Source of the DNA: Nocardioidaceae bacterium
GTDB lineage: Bacteria > Actinomycetota > Actinomycetes > Propionibacteriales > Nocardioidaceae
Length of the DNA stretch: 18,843 nucleotides
Assembly: GCA_025966335.1 (NCBI GenBank)
Contig: JAICRS010000025.1
Coordinates: forward strand, 1 to 18,843
Direction of reading: 5' to 3'
Shown: one piece after another, positions 8,130 through 15,236 of the stretch
Position numbering within the stretch: position 1 is the first letter of the stretch
Layout: the number at the start of each line of letters is the position of its first letter
Position numbers and translations under genes: made by a program
The notes under the pieces: generated by a model
Told to the model about the DNA's origin: nothing
Database searches by the model: none
Seen by the model: only the letters and a program-made list of their open reading frames with translations

Positions 8130-8780
8130 ATGGCCGCGGAGACCTCCCAGACCCTCGACCGGGGGCTGCGCGTGCTCAGCGTCCTGGCCGGCTCGCCCGG
8201 TGGCCTGAGCATCACCGAGCTGTCCGCCGCCGTCGGCGTCAACCGCACGGTGGTCTACCGGCTGGTCGCCACCCTCGAGCAGCACGGGCTGGCCCGTCGC
8301 GACGCATCCGGCAGGCTGCACGTCGGCCTCGGTGTGCTCGCGCTGGCGCGCGGGCTGCAGCCGGTCCTGCGCGAGCTGGCGAACCCGGTGCTCCGTGCGC
8401 TCGCCGAGGAGCTCGGGTGCACGGCACACCTGACCGTCGCGGACGGGGGAGAGGCGCTGGCGATCGCGGTCGTCGAGCCGACCTGGACCGACTTCCACGT
8501 CGCCTACCGGGTCGGCGCCCGGCATCCGCTGGAGCAGGGGGCCGCGGGCAAGGCGATCCTGCTCGGTCGCGAGATCGCCACCGGCGGGGACGACCGGACC
8601 CGGTTCGTGCAGACCGTCGGCGAGCTGCAGGCCGGCGCGCGCGGAGTTGCCGCCCCGGTGCTCGGCGTGGACGGGCTCGAGGCGTCGGTGGGCATCGTGA
8701 CCCTGGGCGACCTCGAGCTCACGACGGTCGGCCCGCGGGTGACCGCGGCCGCCCACGACGTCGCCGTCCGGCTCTCCTGA
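8130..8780 (+). CDS. IclR-family transcriptional regulator
   Basis: A 216-aa protein, short for the family (about 250). It has an N-terminal winged helix: QTLDRGLRVLSVLAGSPGGLSITELSAAVGVNRTVVYRLVATLEQHGL spans about residues 6-54. The C-terminal effector domain has the usual LRELANPVLRALAEELG helix and the HPLEQGAAGKAIL segment, but the end is trimmed. Ligand and target are unknown. It converges on the sugar-ABC ATPase gene and stands apart from the homogentisate genes. IclR proteins often control aromatic catabolism elsewhere, so a link is possible but not shown. Confidence 0.92.
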   Translation: MAAETSQTLDRGLRVLSVLAGSPGGLSITELSAAVGVNRTVVYRLVATLEQHGLARRDASGRLHVGLGVLALARGLQPVLRELANPVLRALAEELGCTAHLTVADGGEALAIAVVEPTWTDFHVAYRVGARHPLEQGAAGKAILLGREIATGGDDRTRFVQTVGELQAGARGVAAPVLGVDGLEASVGIVTLGDLELTTVGPRVTAAAHDVAVRLS

Positions 8781-8804
8781 CAAGTCGGTGGATCAGTCGG
8801 AGAG
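8772..8804. terminator. Bidirectional hairpin between convergent IclR and ABC ATPase genes
   Basis: CTCTCC-T-GAC (8772-8781) pairs with GTCGGAGAG (8796-8804), 9 bp with one bulged T and a 14-nt loop. It spans both stop codons, so each gene's last codons form one arm. Confidence 0.5.
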
Positions 8805-9875
8805 GCGGTCTCCGGAGGCGGTGTCGAACACGTGCACGTGGTCGGGGTCGGTCGTCACGTAGATCGTCTCGCCCTTGTGCAGGTTCCGGCGGGCGTCGAT
8901 CCGGACGATGATGTCGCTGGGTGTGCCCTCCACGCCACTGGTGCCGTAGACGAAGGCGTCGGCGCCGAGCTCCTCGACGACGGTGACCTTCACCGGAAGC
9001 CCGCCCTGACCTTCGTCGACGATCCGCCACGACTCGGGTCGGACGCCGACGGTGATCGCGCCCTGCATCTTCGACGACGCAGTACGGTCGACCGGCACCT
9101 CGTAGTCGCCGATCCGTGCGTTCCCCTCGCCGGCCTTGGCCTCCACGAGGTTCATCGCGGGTGAGCCGATGAAGCCCGCCACGAAGAGGTTCTTGGGGCG
9201 GTCGTAGAGGTTCAGCGGGGTGTCGACCTGCTGGAGGACGCCGTCCTTCATCACCGCGACCCGGTCGCCCATCGTCATCGCCTCGACCTGGTCGTGGGTG
9301 ACGTAGACGGTGGTGATCCCCAGCCGCTGCTGGAGGGCGGCGATCTGGGTCCGGGTGGAGACCCGCAGCTTCGCGTCGAGGTTCGACAACGGCTCGTCCA
9401 TGCAGAACACCTGCGGGTGCCGGACGATCGCGCGGCCCATCGCGACCCGCTGCCGCTGACCGCCGGACAGTGCCTTCGGCTTGCGGTCGAGGTACTGCTC
9501 GAGGTCGAGCAGCTTGGCGGCTTCAGCCACGCGCTGCATCCGCTCCTCCTTGCCGACCTTGGCCATCTTCAGCGAGAACGCCATGTTGTCGGCCACGCTC
9601 ATGTGCGGGTAGAGCGCGTAGTTCTGGAACACCATCGCGATGTCCCGGTCCTTGGGCGGCAGGTGGGTGATGTCCCGGTCGCCGATCAGGATCTTGCCGG
9701 CGGTGACCTCCTCGAGGCCGGCGAGCATCCGCAGCGACGTCGACTTGCCGCAGCCGGAGGGCCCGACCAGGACCATGAACTCGCCGTCGTCGATCTCCAG
9801 GTTCAGGTCGTCGACGGCGGGGGAAGGTGCTCCTGGATAGAGCCGTTCAGCGTGCTCGTAGGTGACAGAGCCCAT
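8793..9875 (-). CDS. Orphan carbohydrate ABC transporter ATPase (UgpC/MsiK type)
   Basis: A 360-aa ATPase of the CUT1/MalK class. Walker A is GPSGCGKST (38-46), signature LSGGQ (136-140), Walker B VFCMDEP (156-162), and the H-loop lies in YVTHDQVEAMT. The C-terminal 120 residues form the MalK-like TOBE regulatory domain (VGVRPESW segment). It energises import of sugars or glycerol-phosphate at the inner face of the membrane. No permease or binding-protein gene is nearby, so it probably serves several importers, as MsiK does in Streptomyces. An AAGGGA ribosome site lies about 10 nt before ATG 9875. An imperfect palindrome at 9894-9911 in the leader may be an operator. Confidence 0.93.
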   Translation of the reverse strand: MGSVTYEHAERLYPGAPSPAVDDLNLEIDDGEFMVLVGPSGCGKSTSLRMLAGLEEVTAGKILIGDRDITHLPPKDRDIAMVFQNYALYPHMSVADNMAFSLKMAKVGKEERMQRVAEAAKLLDLEQYLDRKPKALSGGQRQRVAMGRAIVRHPQVFCMDEPLSNLDAKLRVSTRTQIAALQQRLGITTVYVTHDQVEAMTMGDRVAVMKDGVLQQVDTPLNLYDRPKNLFVAGFIGSPAMNLVEAKAGEGNARIGDYEVPVDRTASSKMQGAITVGVRPESWRIVDEGQGGLPVKVTVVEELGADAFVYGTSGVEGTPSDIIVRIDARRNLHKGETIYVTTDPDHVHVFDTASGDRLSD

Positions 9876-9893
9876 GCGTGATCAGTCCCTTCA

Positions 9894-9911
9894 CCGGCAG
9901 GTACGTGCCGG
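9894..9911 (-). promoter_or_regulatory. 18-bp imperfect palindrome upstream of the ABC ATPase gene
   Basis: CCGGCA (9894-9899) and TGCCGG (9906-9911) flank a GTAC core; 8 of 9 positions per side are complementary. It lies 19 bp upstream of the start codon and just before the ribosome site. It could be a repressor site or an mRNA hairpin. Confidence 0.4.
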
Positions 9912-9944
9912 ACGATCCGTAGTAAAGGTGTGCTGGCCGTCACA

Positions 9945-10412
9945 CTATCCACTGGCCACCGCGGCGTCGAGGAGCGGACGCACCCGGTAGGGGATCTGGG
10001 TGGCCAGCGCGATCACGGTGGAGGAGCGGACGATGCCGGCGTCGGACAGCACCGCGTCGATGACCCGCTGCAGGTCGGCGTTGGACCGGGCCACCACCCG
10101 GCACCACATGTCACCGGCGCCGGTGATCGTGAACGCCTCCAGCACCTCGGGGATGCCGGCCAGGTGCTCGGCGATCACCTCGTGGCCGGAGCCCTGCCGG
10201 ATCTCCAGGGTCAGGAACGCGGTCACCGGGTAGCCGATCGCGTCGGGGGACAGCTCCGGTCCCCAGCCCTGGATCACGCCGGCTGCGCCCAGCTTGTCCA
10301 ACCGGGCCTGCACGGTGCCGCGGGCCACGCCGAGGCGACGGGACGCCTCGAGGACCCCGATCCGCGGCTCGGTTGCGAACAGATGGATCAATGTGGCATC
10401 CAGATCGTCCAT
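9945..10412 (-). CDS. Lrp/AsnC-family transcriptional regulator, divergent from hppD
   Basis: A 155-aa protein with an N-terminal helix-turn-helix (MDDLDATLIHLFATEPRIGVLEASRRLGVARGTVQARLDKL, residues 1-41) and a C-terminal RAM ligand domain (about 62-145, AFLTLEIRQG and FTITGAGDMWCRV). Such regulators usually sense amino acids and control a neighbouring divergent gene. The divergent neighbour is the tyrosine-degradation gene hppD, so tyrosine, phenylalanine or a keto-acid effector is a sensible guess. ATG 10412 is chosen because GAGGGG lies about 4-5 nt upstream; the longer frame to 10466 would cross the promoter and lacks family sequence. The DNA-binding helix is the usual length, with no sign of decay. 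Confidence 0.92.
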   Translation of the reverse strand: MDDLDATLIHLFATEPRIGVLEASRRLGVARGTVQARLDKLGAAGVIQGWGPELSPDAIGYPVTAFLTLEIRQGSGHEVIAEHLAGIPEVLEAFTITGAGDMWCRVVARSNADLQRVIDAVLSDAGIVRSSTVIALATQIPYRVRPLLDAAVASG

Positions 10413-10434
10413 CGTTCCCCTCAATAGTGAGCAG

Positions 10435-10467
10435 GTTGCACAGTGATCCGTCGTACTGTTGCACACT
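10435..10467. promoter_or_regulatory. Direct repeats in the Lrp-hppD divergent region
   Basis: GTTGCACAGT (10435-10444) and GTTGCACACT (10458-10467) are direct repeats differing by one base and spaced 23 bp, about two helical turns. ACAGT (10440-10444) and ACTGT (10455-10459) also form a dyad between them. The 83-bp gap between divergent genes is where an Lrp-type regulator would bind. A promoter cannot be assigned with confidence. Confidence 0.5.
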
Positions 10468-10477
10468 CTGCGCCTGG

Positions 10478-10491
10478 CACACCAGGGTGTG
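10478..10491 (+). promoter_or_regulatory. 14-bp dyad overlapping the hppD translation-initiation region
   Basis: CACACC (10478-10483) and GGTGTG (10486-10491) are perfect complements with a 2-bp centre, ending 4 nt before ATG 10496 and including the only G-rich ribosome-site sequence. The tight centre favours a protein site on DNA over an RNA hairpin. Confidence 0.3.
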
Positions 10492-10495
10492 GGAC

Positions 10496-11707
10496 ATGAC
10501 CCAACCGATCACGCAGCCCCTGACCTCGGACGAGCTGAAGGCCGACCTGACCCTCGAGCAGCTGCAGCAGCTGGTCGGGTTGGTGGAGTACGACGCGAGC
10601 CAGGACCCGTTCCCCGTGACGGCGATGGACGCGGTGTGCTTCGTGGTGGGCAACGCCACCCAGACCGCGAACTTCTACCAGCTCGCGCTCGGGATGGACC
10701 TCGAGGCCTACCGCGGACCGGAGAACGGGTGCCGGGACAGCAAGACCTACGTGCTGCGCTCCGGCTCGGCCCGGTTCGTGTTCAGCGGCGGGGTCACCCC
10801 GGACAGCCCCCTGCTCGACCACCACCGCAAGCACGGCGACGGTGTGGTGGACCTGTCGCTGGAGGTCCCCGACGTGGACAAGTGCATCGAGCACGCCCGC
10901 TCGGTCGGAGCCACGGTCCTCGAGGAGCCGCACGACATCACCGACGAGTTCGGTACGGTCCGGACCGCCGCGATCGCGACGTACGGCGAGACCCGGCACA
11001 CGCTGATCGACCGACGGGACTACACCGGTCCCTACTTGCCGGGGTTCATCGCCCGGGAGACCACGGTGAGCCGCGCCGAGGGGCACCCGAAGCGGCTCTT
11101 CCAGGCGATCGACCACTGTGTCGGCAACGTCGAGCTCGGCCGGATGGACGAGTGGGTGGAGTTCTACAACAAGGTCATGGGCTTCACGAACATGGCCGAG
11201 TTCATCGGCGACGACATCGCCACCGACTACTCGGCGCTGATGTCGAAGGTGGTGGCCAGCGGCAACCACCGGGTGAAGTTCCCGCTCAACGAGCCGGCGG
11301 TCGCCAAGCGGAAGTCGCAGATCGACGAGTACCTCGAGTTCTACGACGGCGCGGGCTGCCAGCACATCGCCCTGGCCACCAACGACATCCTGCGCAGCGT
11401 CGACATCCTGCGCGACAACGGCATCGAGTTCCTCGAGACCCCGGACTCGTACTACGACGACCCGGAGCTGCGCGAGCGGATCGGGAACGTGCGGGTGCCG
11501 ATCGAGGAGCTGAAGCGGCGCAAGATCCTGGTCGACCGGGACGAGGACGGCTACCTGCTGCAGATCTTCACCAAGCCGATGGGGGACCGGCCGACCGTCT
11601 TCTACGAGTTCATCGAGCGGCACGGGTCGCTCGGCTTCGGCAAGGGCAACTTCAAGGCGCTGTTCGAGGCGATCGAGCGCGAGCAGGAGGCCCGCGGCAA
11701 CCTGTAG
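10496..11707 (+). CDS. hppD: 4-hydroxyphenylpyruvate dioxygenase
   Basis: A 403-aa non-heme iron enzyme that converts 4-hydroxyphenylpyruvate and oxygen to homogentisate and CO2, the second step of tyrosine breakdown. Two vicinal-oxygen-chelate halves are visible. The C-terminal half carries the iron ligands His207 (AIDHCVGN), His290 (GCQHIAL) and Glu371 (FYEFIER). Their spacing (83 and 81 residues) closely follows characterised HPPDs. The C-terminal GFGKGNFKALFEAIEREQ helix that closes the active site is present. I chose ATG 10496, as the in-frame extension to 10373 would run into the Lrp gene. A GTGGGAC sequence just before ATG is the likely ribosome site. Downstream genes of the pathway are at 15231-18673. 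Confidence 0.97.
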   Translation: MTQPITQPLTSDELKADLTLEQLQQLVGLVEYDASQDPFPVTAMDAVCFVVGNATQTANFYQLALGMDLEAYRGPENGCRDSKTYVLRSGSARFVFSGGVTPDSPLLDHHRKHGDGVVDLSLEVPDVDKCIEHARSVGATVLEEPHDITDEFGTVRTAAIATYGETRHTLIDRRDYTGPYLPGFIARETTVSRAEGHPKRLFQAIDHCVGNVELGRMDEWVEFYNKVMGFTNMAEFIGDDIATDYSALMSKVVASGNHRVKFPLNEPAVAKRKSQIDEYLEFYDGAGCQHIALATNDILRSVDILRDNGIEFLETPDSYYDDPELRERIGNVRVPIEELKRRKILVDRDEDGYLLQIFTKPMGDRPTVFYEFIERHGSLGFGKGNFKALFEAIEREQEARGNL

Positions 11708-11718
11708 CCCGAGTCGGG
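11708..11718. terminator. 11-bp palindrome filling the hppD / amino-acid ABC ATPase junction
   Basis: CCCGA-G-TCGGG (5+1+5) occupies exactly the 11 bp between the TAG of hppD and the stop of the converging ATPase gene. It is short for a terminator but symmetric, so it may act on both strands. Confidence 0.35.
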
Positions 11719-12474
11719 TCAGAGGACCTTGGAGAGGAACGAGCGGGTGCGCTCGTGCTGGGGGTCCGCGAGTACGGCGGCCGGGTCGCCCTCCTCGAGG
11801 ATCACCCCACCGTCCATGAACACCAGCTTGTCGCCCACCTCGCGGGCGAAGCCCATCTCGTGGGTGACCACCATCATCGTCATGCCCTCGTGCGCCAGCT
11901 CCTTCATCACCCCGAGCACGTCCCCGACGAGCTCGGGGTCCAGCGCGCTGGTCGGCTCGTCGAAGAGCATCATGTCCGGCTCCATCGACAGGGCGCGGGC
12001 GATCGCGACCCGCTGCATCTGACCACCGGAGAGGTGTGCGGGGAAGGCGTCCTCCTTTTCGGCCAGCCCGACCTTCGCCAGGTTGCGCCGGGCGATGTCG
12101 ACCGACTCCTCCTTGCCGCGCTTCTTCACCCGCTGCTGGGCGATGGTCAGGTTCCGCATCACCGACAGGTGCGGGAAGAGGTTGAACTGCTGGAACACCA
12201 TCCCGATCTTGCTGCGCACCTTGTCGACGTTGATGTCCGGATCGGTGATCTCGACCCCCTCGACGAAGATCGTGCCGGAGGTGGGCTGCTCGAGCAGGTT
12301 CACGCAGCGCAGCAGGGTCGACTTGCCGGACCCGGACGGCCCGACGACGCAGACCACCTCGCCGTTGTTCACGTGGAAGTCGATCCCCTTGAGGACCTCG
12401 TTGTCCCCGAAGTACTTGTGCAGCTCGTTGACGTCGATGGCAGGGGCGTCGCGACGCATCTCCGGTTCGGTCAT
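11719..12474 (-). CDS. Polar amino-acid ABC transporter ATP-binding protein
   Basis: A 251-aa ATPase of the GlnQ/HisP class. It has Walker A GPSGSGKST (45-53), Q-loop MVFQQFNLFPH, signature HLSGGQ (147-152), Walker B MMLFDEPTSALDP (168-180) and H-loop VVTHEMGFAREV. It powers uptake of polar or charged amino acids by the adjacent permease. Its ATG lies 2 nt after the permease stop, so the two are translationally linked. Last gene of a three-gene operon on the minus strand. The substrate cannot be read from this subunit. Confidence 0.95.
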   Translation of the reverse strand: MTEPEMRRDAPAIDVNELHKYFGDNEVLKGIDFHVNNGEVVCVVGPSGSGKSTLLRCVNLLEQPTSGTIFVEGVEITDPDINVDKVRSKIGMVFQQFNLFPHLSVMRNLTIAQQRVKKRGKEESVDIARRNLAKVGLAEKEDAFPAHLSGGQMQRVAIARALSMEPDMMLFDEPTSALDPELVGDVLGVMKELAHEGMTMMVVTHEMGFAREVGDKLVFMDGGVILEEGDPAAVLADPQHERTRSFLSKVL

Positions 12475-12476
12475 GG

Positions 12477-13268
12477 TCAGCGCGCCTTCTCTGCTCGGGC
12501 TTCCATCCGCCGCACGGCGATGGAGAGCGGGACGGTGATCAGCAGGTAGCAGAACGCGACGCCGATCAGCGGCGTCATGTTGACGGTCTCGTTGAGGGCG
12601 TCGCGTCCGAACTTCGTCAGCTCCGCGGAGGCGGCGCTGAGCCCGAGCAGGTAGACCAGCGAGGAGTCCTTGGTGAGCAGGATCAACTCGTTGGTCAACG
12701 GCGGGAGCACGATCCGGAACGCCTGCGGCACGACGATCGAGATCATCGCCCGGCTGTGGGACATGCCCAGCGACCGGGCGGCCTCCATCTGACCCTTCGG
12801 CACCGCCTGGATGCCGGCCCGGATGGTCTCGGCCATGTACGCCGCGCCGACCAGTCCCAGCGCCACCGTCACCGTGCCCAGGATGCCGCCGGGCATCACC
12901 ACGCCGAACGCGATCGGCAGGCCGAACTGGAAGGCGATGAACACCACCAGCGCCGGGACGCCGCGGAAGAACTCGATGACGCCGGTGGCGAGCCAGCGGT
13001 ACGGACCCACCGACGACAGCCGCATCAGCGCGAGCAGGAGCCCGACGATCAGTCCGAACGTGAACGCAGCCGCGGTGTAGAGCAGGGTGTTCTTCAGCGC
13101 AGTGGTGAAGATCTCCGGCATCAGGTCGAGCAGGATCTCGGTGTCCAGGAACTGGGAGAGGATCAGCTCCCAGTCGGCGACCACGAGCAGGACGACGACG
13201 ATCAGGAGCATGATGCCGTACTGCACGCCCCTGCTCACCTGGGCTCGCTTGCGGGGACTCATCGCCAT
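12477..13268 (-). CDS. Amino-acid ABC transporter permease (HisM/GlnP type)
   Basis: A 263-aa membrane protein. A first hydrophobic segment (about 18-32) is followed by four or five more (about 60-82, 88-125, 130-152, 195-215, 230-255). The EAA loop that docks on the ATPase is at EAARSLGMSHSRAMISIVVPQ (about 162-182). Only one permease gene is present, so a homodimer is likely. ATG 13268 is chosen because CAGGAG lies 6 nt upstream; ATG 13262 is an alternative. It sits 44 nt after the binding-protein gene and 2 nt before the ATPase gene. Confidence 0.94.
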   Translation of the reverse strand: MAMSPRKRAQVSRGVQYGIMLLIVVVLLVVADWELILSQFLDTEILLDLMPEIFTTALKNTLLYTAAAFTFGLIVGLLLALMRLSSVGPYRWLATGVIEFFRGVPALVVFIAFQFGLPIAFGVVMPGGILGTVTVALGLVGAAYMAETIRAGIQAVPKGQMEAARSLGMSHSRAMISIVVPQAFRIVLPPLTNELILLTKDSSLVYLLGLSAASAELTKFGRDALNETVNMTPLIGVAFCYLLITVPLSIAVRRMEARAEKAR

Positions 13269-13312
13269 GCCGGGCTCCTGGGGTGAGGGCGAGGGGGACT
13301 AGGGGGAGACGC

Positions 13313-14107
13313 TCAGCTCTTCGCCTCGCCGAACCACTTCTCGTAGATCTCGTCGTAGGTGCCGTCTTCCTTGGCGGTGGCGAGCACCTCGTTGATCGTC
13401 TCGAGAAGGGCTTCGTTGTCGTCCTTCTTCACCGCGAAGCCGTACTGCTCACCGGTGTCGAACTCGGTGACCACCTCGGTGTCGGGGTTGCTCTTCACGT
13501 AGTCGTAGAGCACGCCGTTGTCGTTGATCGCGGCGTCGACCTGGCCGGTCTTCACCGCAGCGGCCAGCAGCGCGAGGTCCTCGAAGGACCGCAGCGTGGT
13601 GTCCTCGGGCGCGTTCTCCTCGGCGTAGATCTCACCGGTGGTGCCGACCTGCACCGCGAGCGACTTCCCGGCGAGGTCCTCCATCGAGGAGATGCCGGAG
13701 CCGGTCTTCGTCAGCAGCGCCTGCGTGGCGTCGAAGTAGGGGTCCGAGAAGTCGATGACCGCGGCGCGCTCGTCTGTGATGGTCATGCCGGCGGCGGCCA
13801 CGTCGCACTGTCCGGTGTTGAGCGACTGGCCGGACTGGATGCCCTCGAACGGGGTGTCGAAGACCTTGGTCTCCAGACCCAGCTCGTCGGCCACCAGGTC
13901 CATCAGGTCGATGTCGAACCCGACGACCTCGCCGCCCTGGTTGAACTCGAACGGCTTGTAGGGCAGGTGGGTGCAGACCGTGAGCTTCCCTTCCTCCACG
14001 ATCTTGGCGCCACCCTCGACCTCCGTGGTGTCGCCCGTCGCGCAGCCGGCGAGCGGCAGGGAGACGAGCACCGTGGTGGCCAGCATCTTCAGCATGCGAG
14101 TATTCAT
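13313..14107 (-). CDS. Amino-acid ABC transporter substrate-binding lipoprotein (family 3)
   Basis: A 264-aa lipoprotein with a short basic start, hydrophobic run and lipobox LPLAGC, lipidated at Cys22. The mature part is a periplasmic-binding-protein family 3 fold: KLTVCTHLPYKPFEFNQGGEVVGFDIDLMDLVADELG is the typical N-lobe, followed by DVAAAGMTITDERAAVIDFSDPY, and DAAINDNGVLYDYVKSN in the second lobe. It captures a polar amino acid outside the membrane. ATG 14107 is chosen over GTG 14116 because TAGGGT (14115-14120 on the minus strand) is 7 nt upstream, consistent with leaderless transcription. First gene of the ABC operon. The neighbouring hppD makes an aromatic amino acid a thought, not a conclusion. 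Confidence 0.94.
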   Translation of the reverse strand: MNTRMLKMLATTVLVSLPLAGCATGDTTEVEGGAKIVEEGKLTVCTHLPYKPFEFNQGGEVVGFDIDLMDLVADELGLETKVFDTPFEGIQSGQSLNTGQCDVAAAGMTITDERAAVIDFSDPYFDATQALLTKTGSGISSMEDLAGKSLAVQVGTTGEIYAEENAPEDTTLRSFEDLALLAAAVKTGQVDAAINDNGVLYDYVKSNPDTEVVTEFDTGEQYGFAVKKDDNEALLETINEVLATAKEDGTYDEIYEKWFGEAKS

Positions 14108-14279
14108 GCCTTGCACCCTAGTCCGAGCGGCCGGTGCAGCCGCAACCTCCGCCCGTGTCTGATGGAGTGCGACATCCCGATCGTGACGAACTCTTTACCT
14201 CGTGCACCTATCCGTTGCATGCTGGGACCGCGCACGTCGGGGCTGGGGCCGACACGGTGCGCTGGAGGGGGTTCAACGC
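14108..14279. promoter_or_regulatory. Divergent intergenic region between the ABC operon and the MEDS gene
   Basis: This 172-bp stretch has no gene. On the minus strand TTGCGG (14140-14145) and TAGGGT (14115-14120), 19 bp apart, are a candidate promoter for the ABC operon, with transcription starting at ATG 14107. On the plus strand GGAGGGGG (14264-14271) is an unusually strong ribosome site for the TTG start at 14280. I could not assign the plus-strand promoter. It runs through sequence such as CTTTACC and CCTATC around 14193-14212. Confidence 0.45.
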
Positions 14280-15227
14280 TTGACCTGTGATGCGCAGGTG
14301 CCGGACTCGGTGATCGACCGGTTCCGGCACGAAGCGGTCTTCTACCGCGGTCTCGACGGCATCGTCGACGCGGTGCTGCCGTTCGTCCGTGAGGGCATCG
14401 CCCAGGACGAGCCGGTGATGGTGGCGACCCTTCCCGACCGGATCGCCGCCCTCGAGGATGCGCTGGGCCCGGACGCGGCACGCGTGCTCTTCGTGGACAT
14501 GGCCGGGCTCGGCGCCAACCCGGCCCGGATCATCCCGGCCTGGCGCGCGTTCCTGGCCGCTGCGCCTGCCGGTGCCCGCGTCCGCGGCGTGGGCGAGCCG
14601 GTGTGGTCGGGCCGGCGCGACGTCGAGCTCGAAGAGTGCCGCCTGCACGAGGCGCTGCTCAACGTGGCCTTCGACGACGGTCCCGCCTGGCGGCTGATGT
14701 GTCCCTACGACATCGGCGCGTTACCGGCCGGGACCGCCGACGACGTACGTCGCACGCACCCGGTCGTGACGGCAACGGATCCGGCCACCGCCTCCTACGG
14801 GGGGCACGGCCACGCGCTCTCGGTGTTCGGGGAGTCCTTGTCCGCCCCGCCCGAGGTCGCCGACGAGGTGCGCTTCGGGGCCGGCGACCTGCCGGGGCTG
14901 CGCGATGTCGTGCGCCGGCTCGCCGTCCGGGCGGGAATCGGGTCCGAGGTCGCCGACGACCTGGTCCTCGCCGCCCACGAGCTCGCCACCAACAGCGTGA
15001 TCCACGGCGGCGGCGACGGCACGCTGCGGGCCTGGACGGAGCCGGACGCGTTCGTGGTCGAGGTGCGTGACGGCGGACGGATCGAGGACCCGCTGGTCGG
15101 GCGTGACGTCGCCGTCGCGATGGCCGAGGGCGGCCGCGGGGTGTGGATCGCGAACCAGCTGTGCGACCTGGTGCAGGTGCGCTCGACGTCCGGGGGCACG
15201 GTCATCCGCCTGTTCTGCTGGCGCTGA
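14280..15227 (+). CDS. MEDS-domain sensor fused to an RsbW-like HATPase (anti-sigma type)
   Basis: A 315-aa protein. Residues about 12-165 form a MEDS (DcmR-type sensory) domain, recognised by FRHEAVFYRGLDGIVDAVLPFVREGI and the GEPVWSG segment. Residues about 205-315 form a HATPase_c_2 domain with the N-box LVLAAHELATNSVIHGGG and the short G-box VEVRDGGRIEDP. This layout is typical of actinobacterial anti-sigma or serine-kinase-like regulators linked to stress or light sigma factors. No sigma or anti-anti-sigma gene is adjacent, so its partner is unknown. The start is TTG 14280, chosen because GGAGGGGG lies 8 nt upstream and the domain begins right after; an in-frame ATG at 14202 would add 26 residues of unrelated sequence. 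Confidence 0.85.
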   Translation: MTCDAQVPDSVIDRFRHEAVFYRGLDGIVDAVLPFVREGIAQDEPVMVATLPDRIAALEDALGPDAARVLFVDMAGLGANPARIIPAWRAFLAAAPAGARVRGVGEPVWSGRRDVELEECRLHEALLNVAFDDGPAWRLMCPYDIGALPAGTADDVRRTHPVVTATDPATASYGGHGHALSVFGESLSAPPEVADEVRFGAGDLPGLRDVVRRLAVRAGIGSEVADDLVLAAHELATNSVIHGGGDGTLRAWTEPDAFVVEVRDGGRIEDPLVGRDVAVAMAEGGRGVWIANQLCDLVQVRSTSGGTVIRLFCWR

Positions 15228-15236
15228 GGCTCAGCG
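15222..15236. terminator. 15-bp palindrome covering both stop codons of convergent genes
   Basis: CGCTGAG-G-CTCAGCG (7+1+7) spans the TGA of the MEDS gene (15225-15227) and the stop of fumarylacetoacetase (15231-15233). Both genes end with the same CGC-TGA codons, one on each strand. It could end transcription on both strands. Confidence 0.4.

Noticed and set aside
10435..10467. The GTTGCACA repeats as the beginning of a CRISPR-like or iteron array
   Set aside because: Only two copies exist and both fit in an 83-bp divergent promoter, so a regulator site is the simpler reading.
10459..12549. A 696-codon open frame on the plus strand across hppD and the ABC ATPase
   Set aside because: It crosses two genes with clear catalytic motifs in other frames and strands, and its translation is repetitive Arg/Gly/Ala sequence with no recognisable fold.
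14202..14279. ATG 14202 as the start of the MEDS protein
   Set aside because: The 26 extra residues are unlike the domain and no ribosome site precedes the ATG, whereas TTG 14280 has GGAGGGGG at the right distance.
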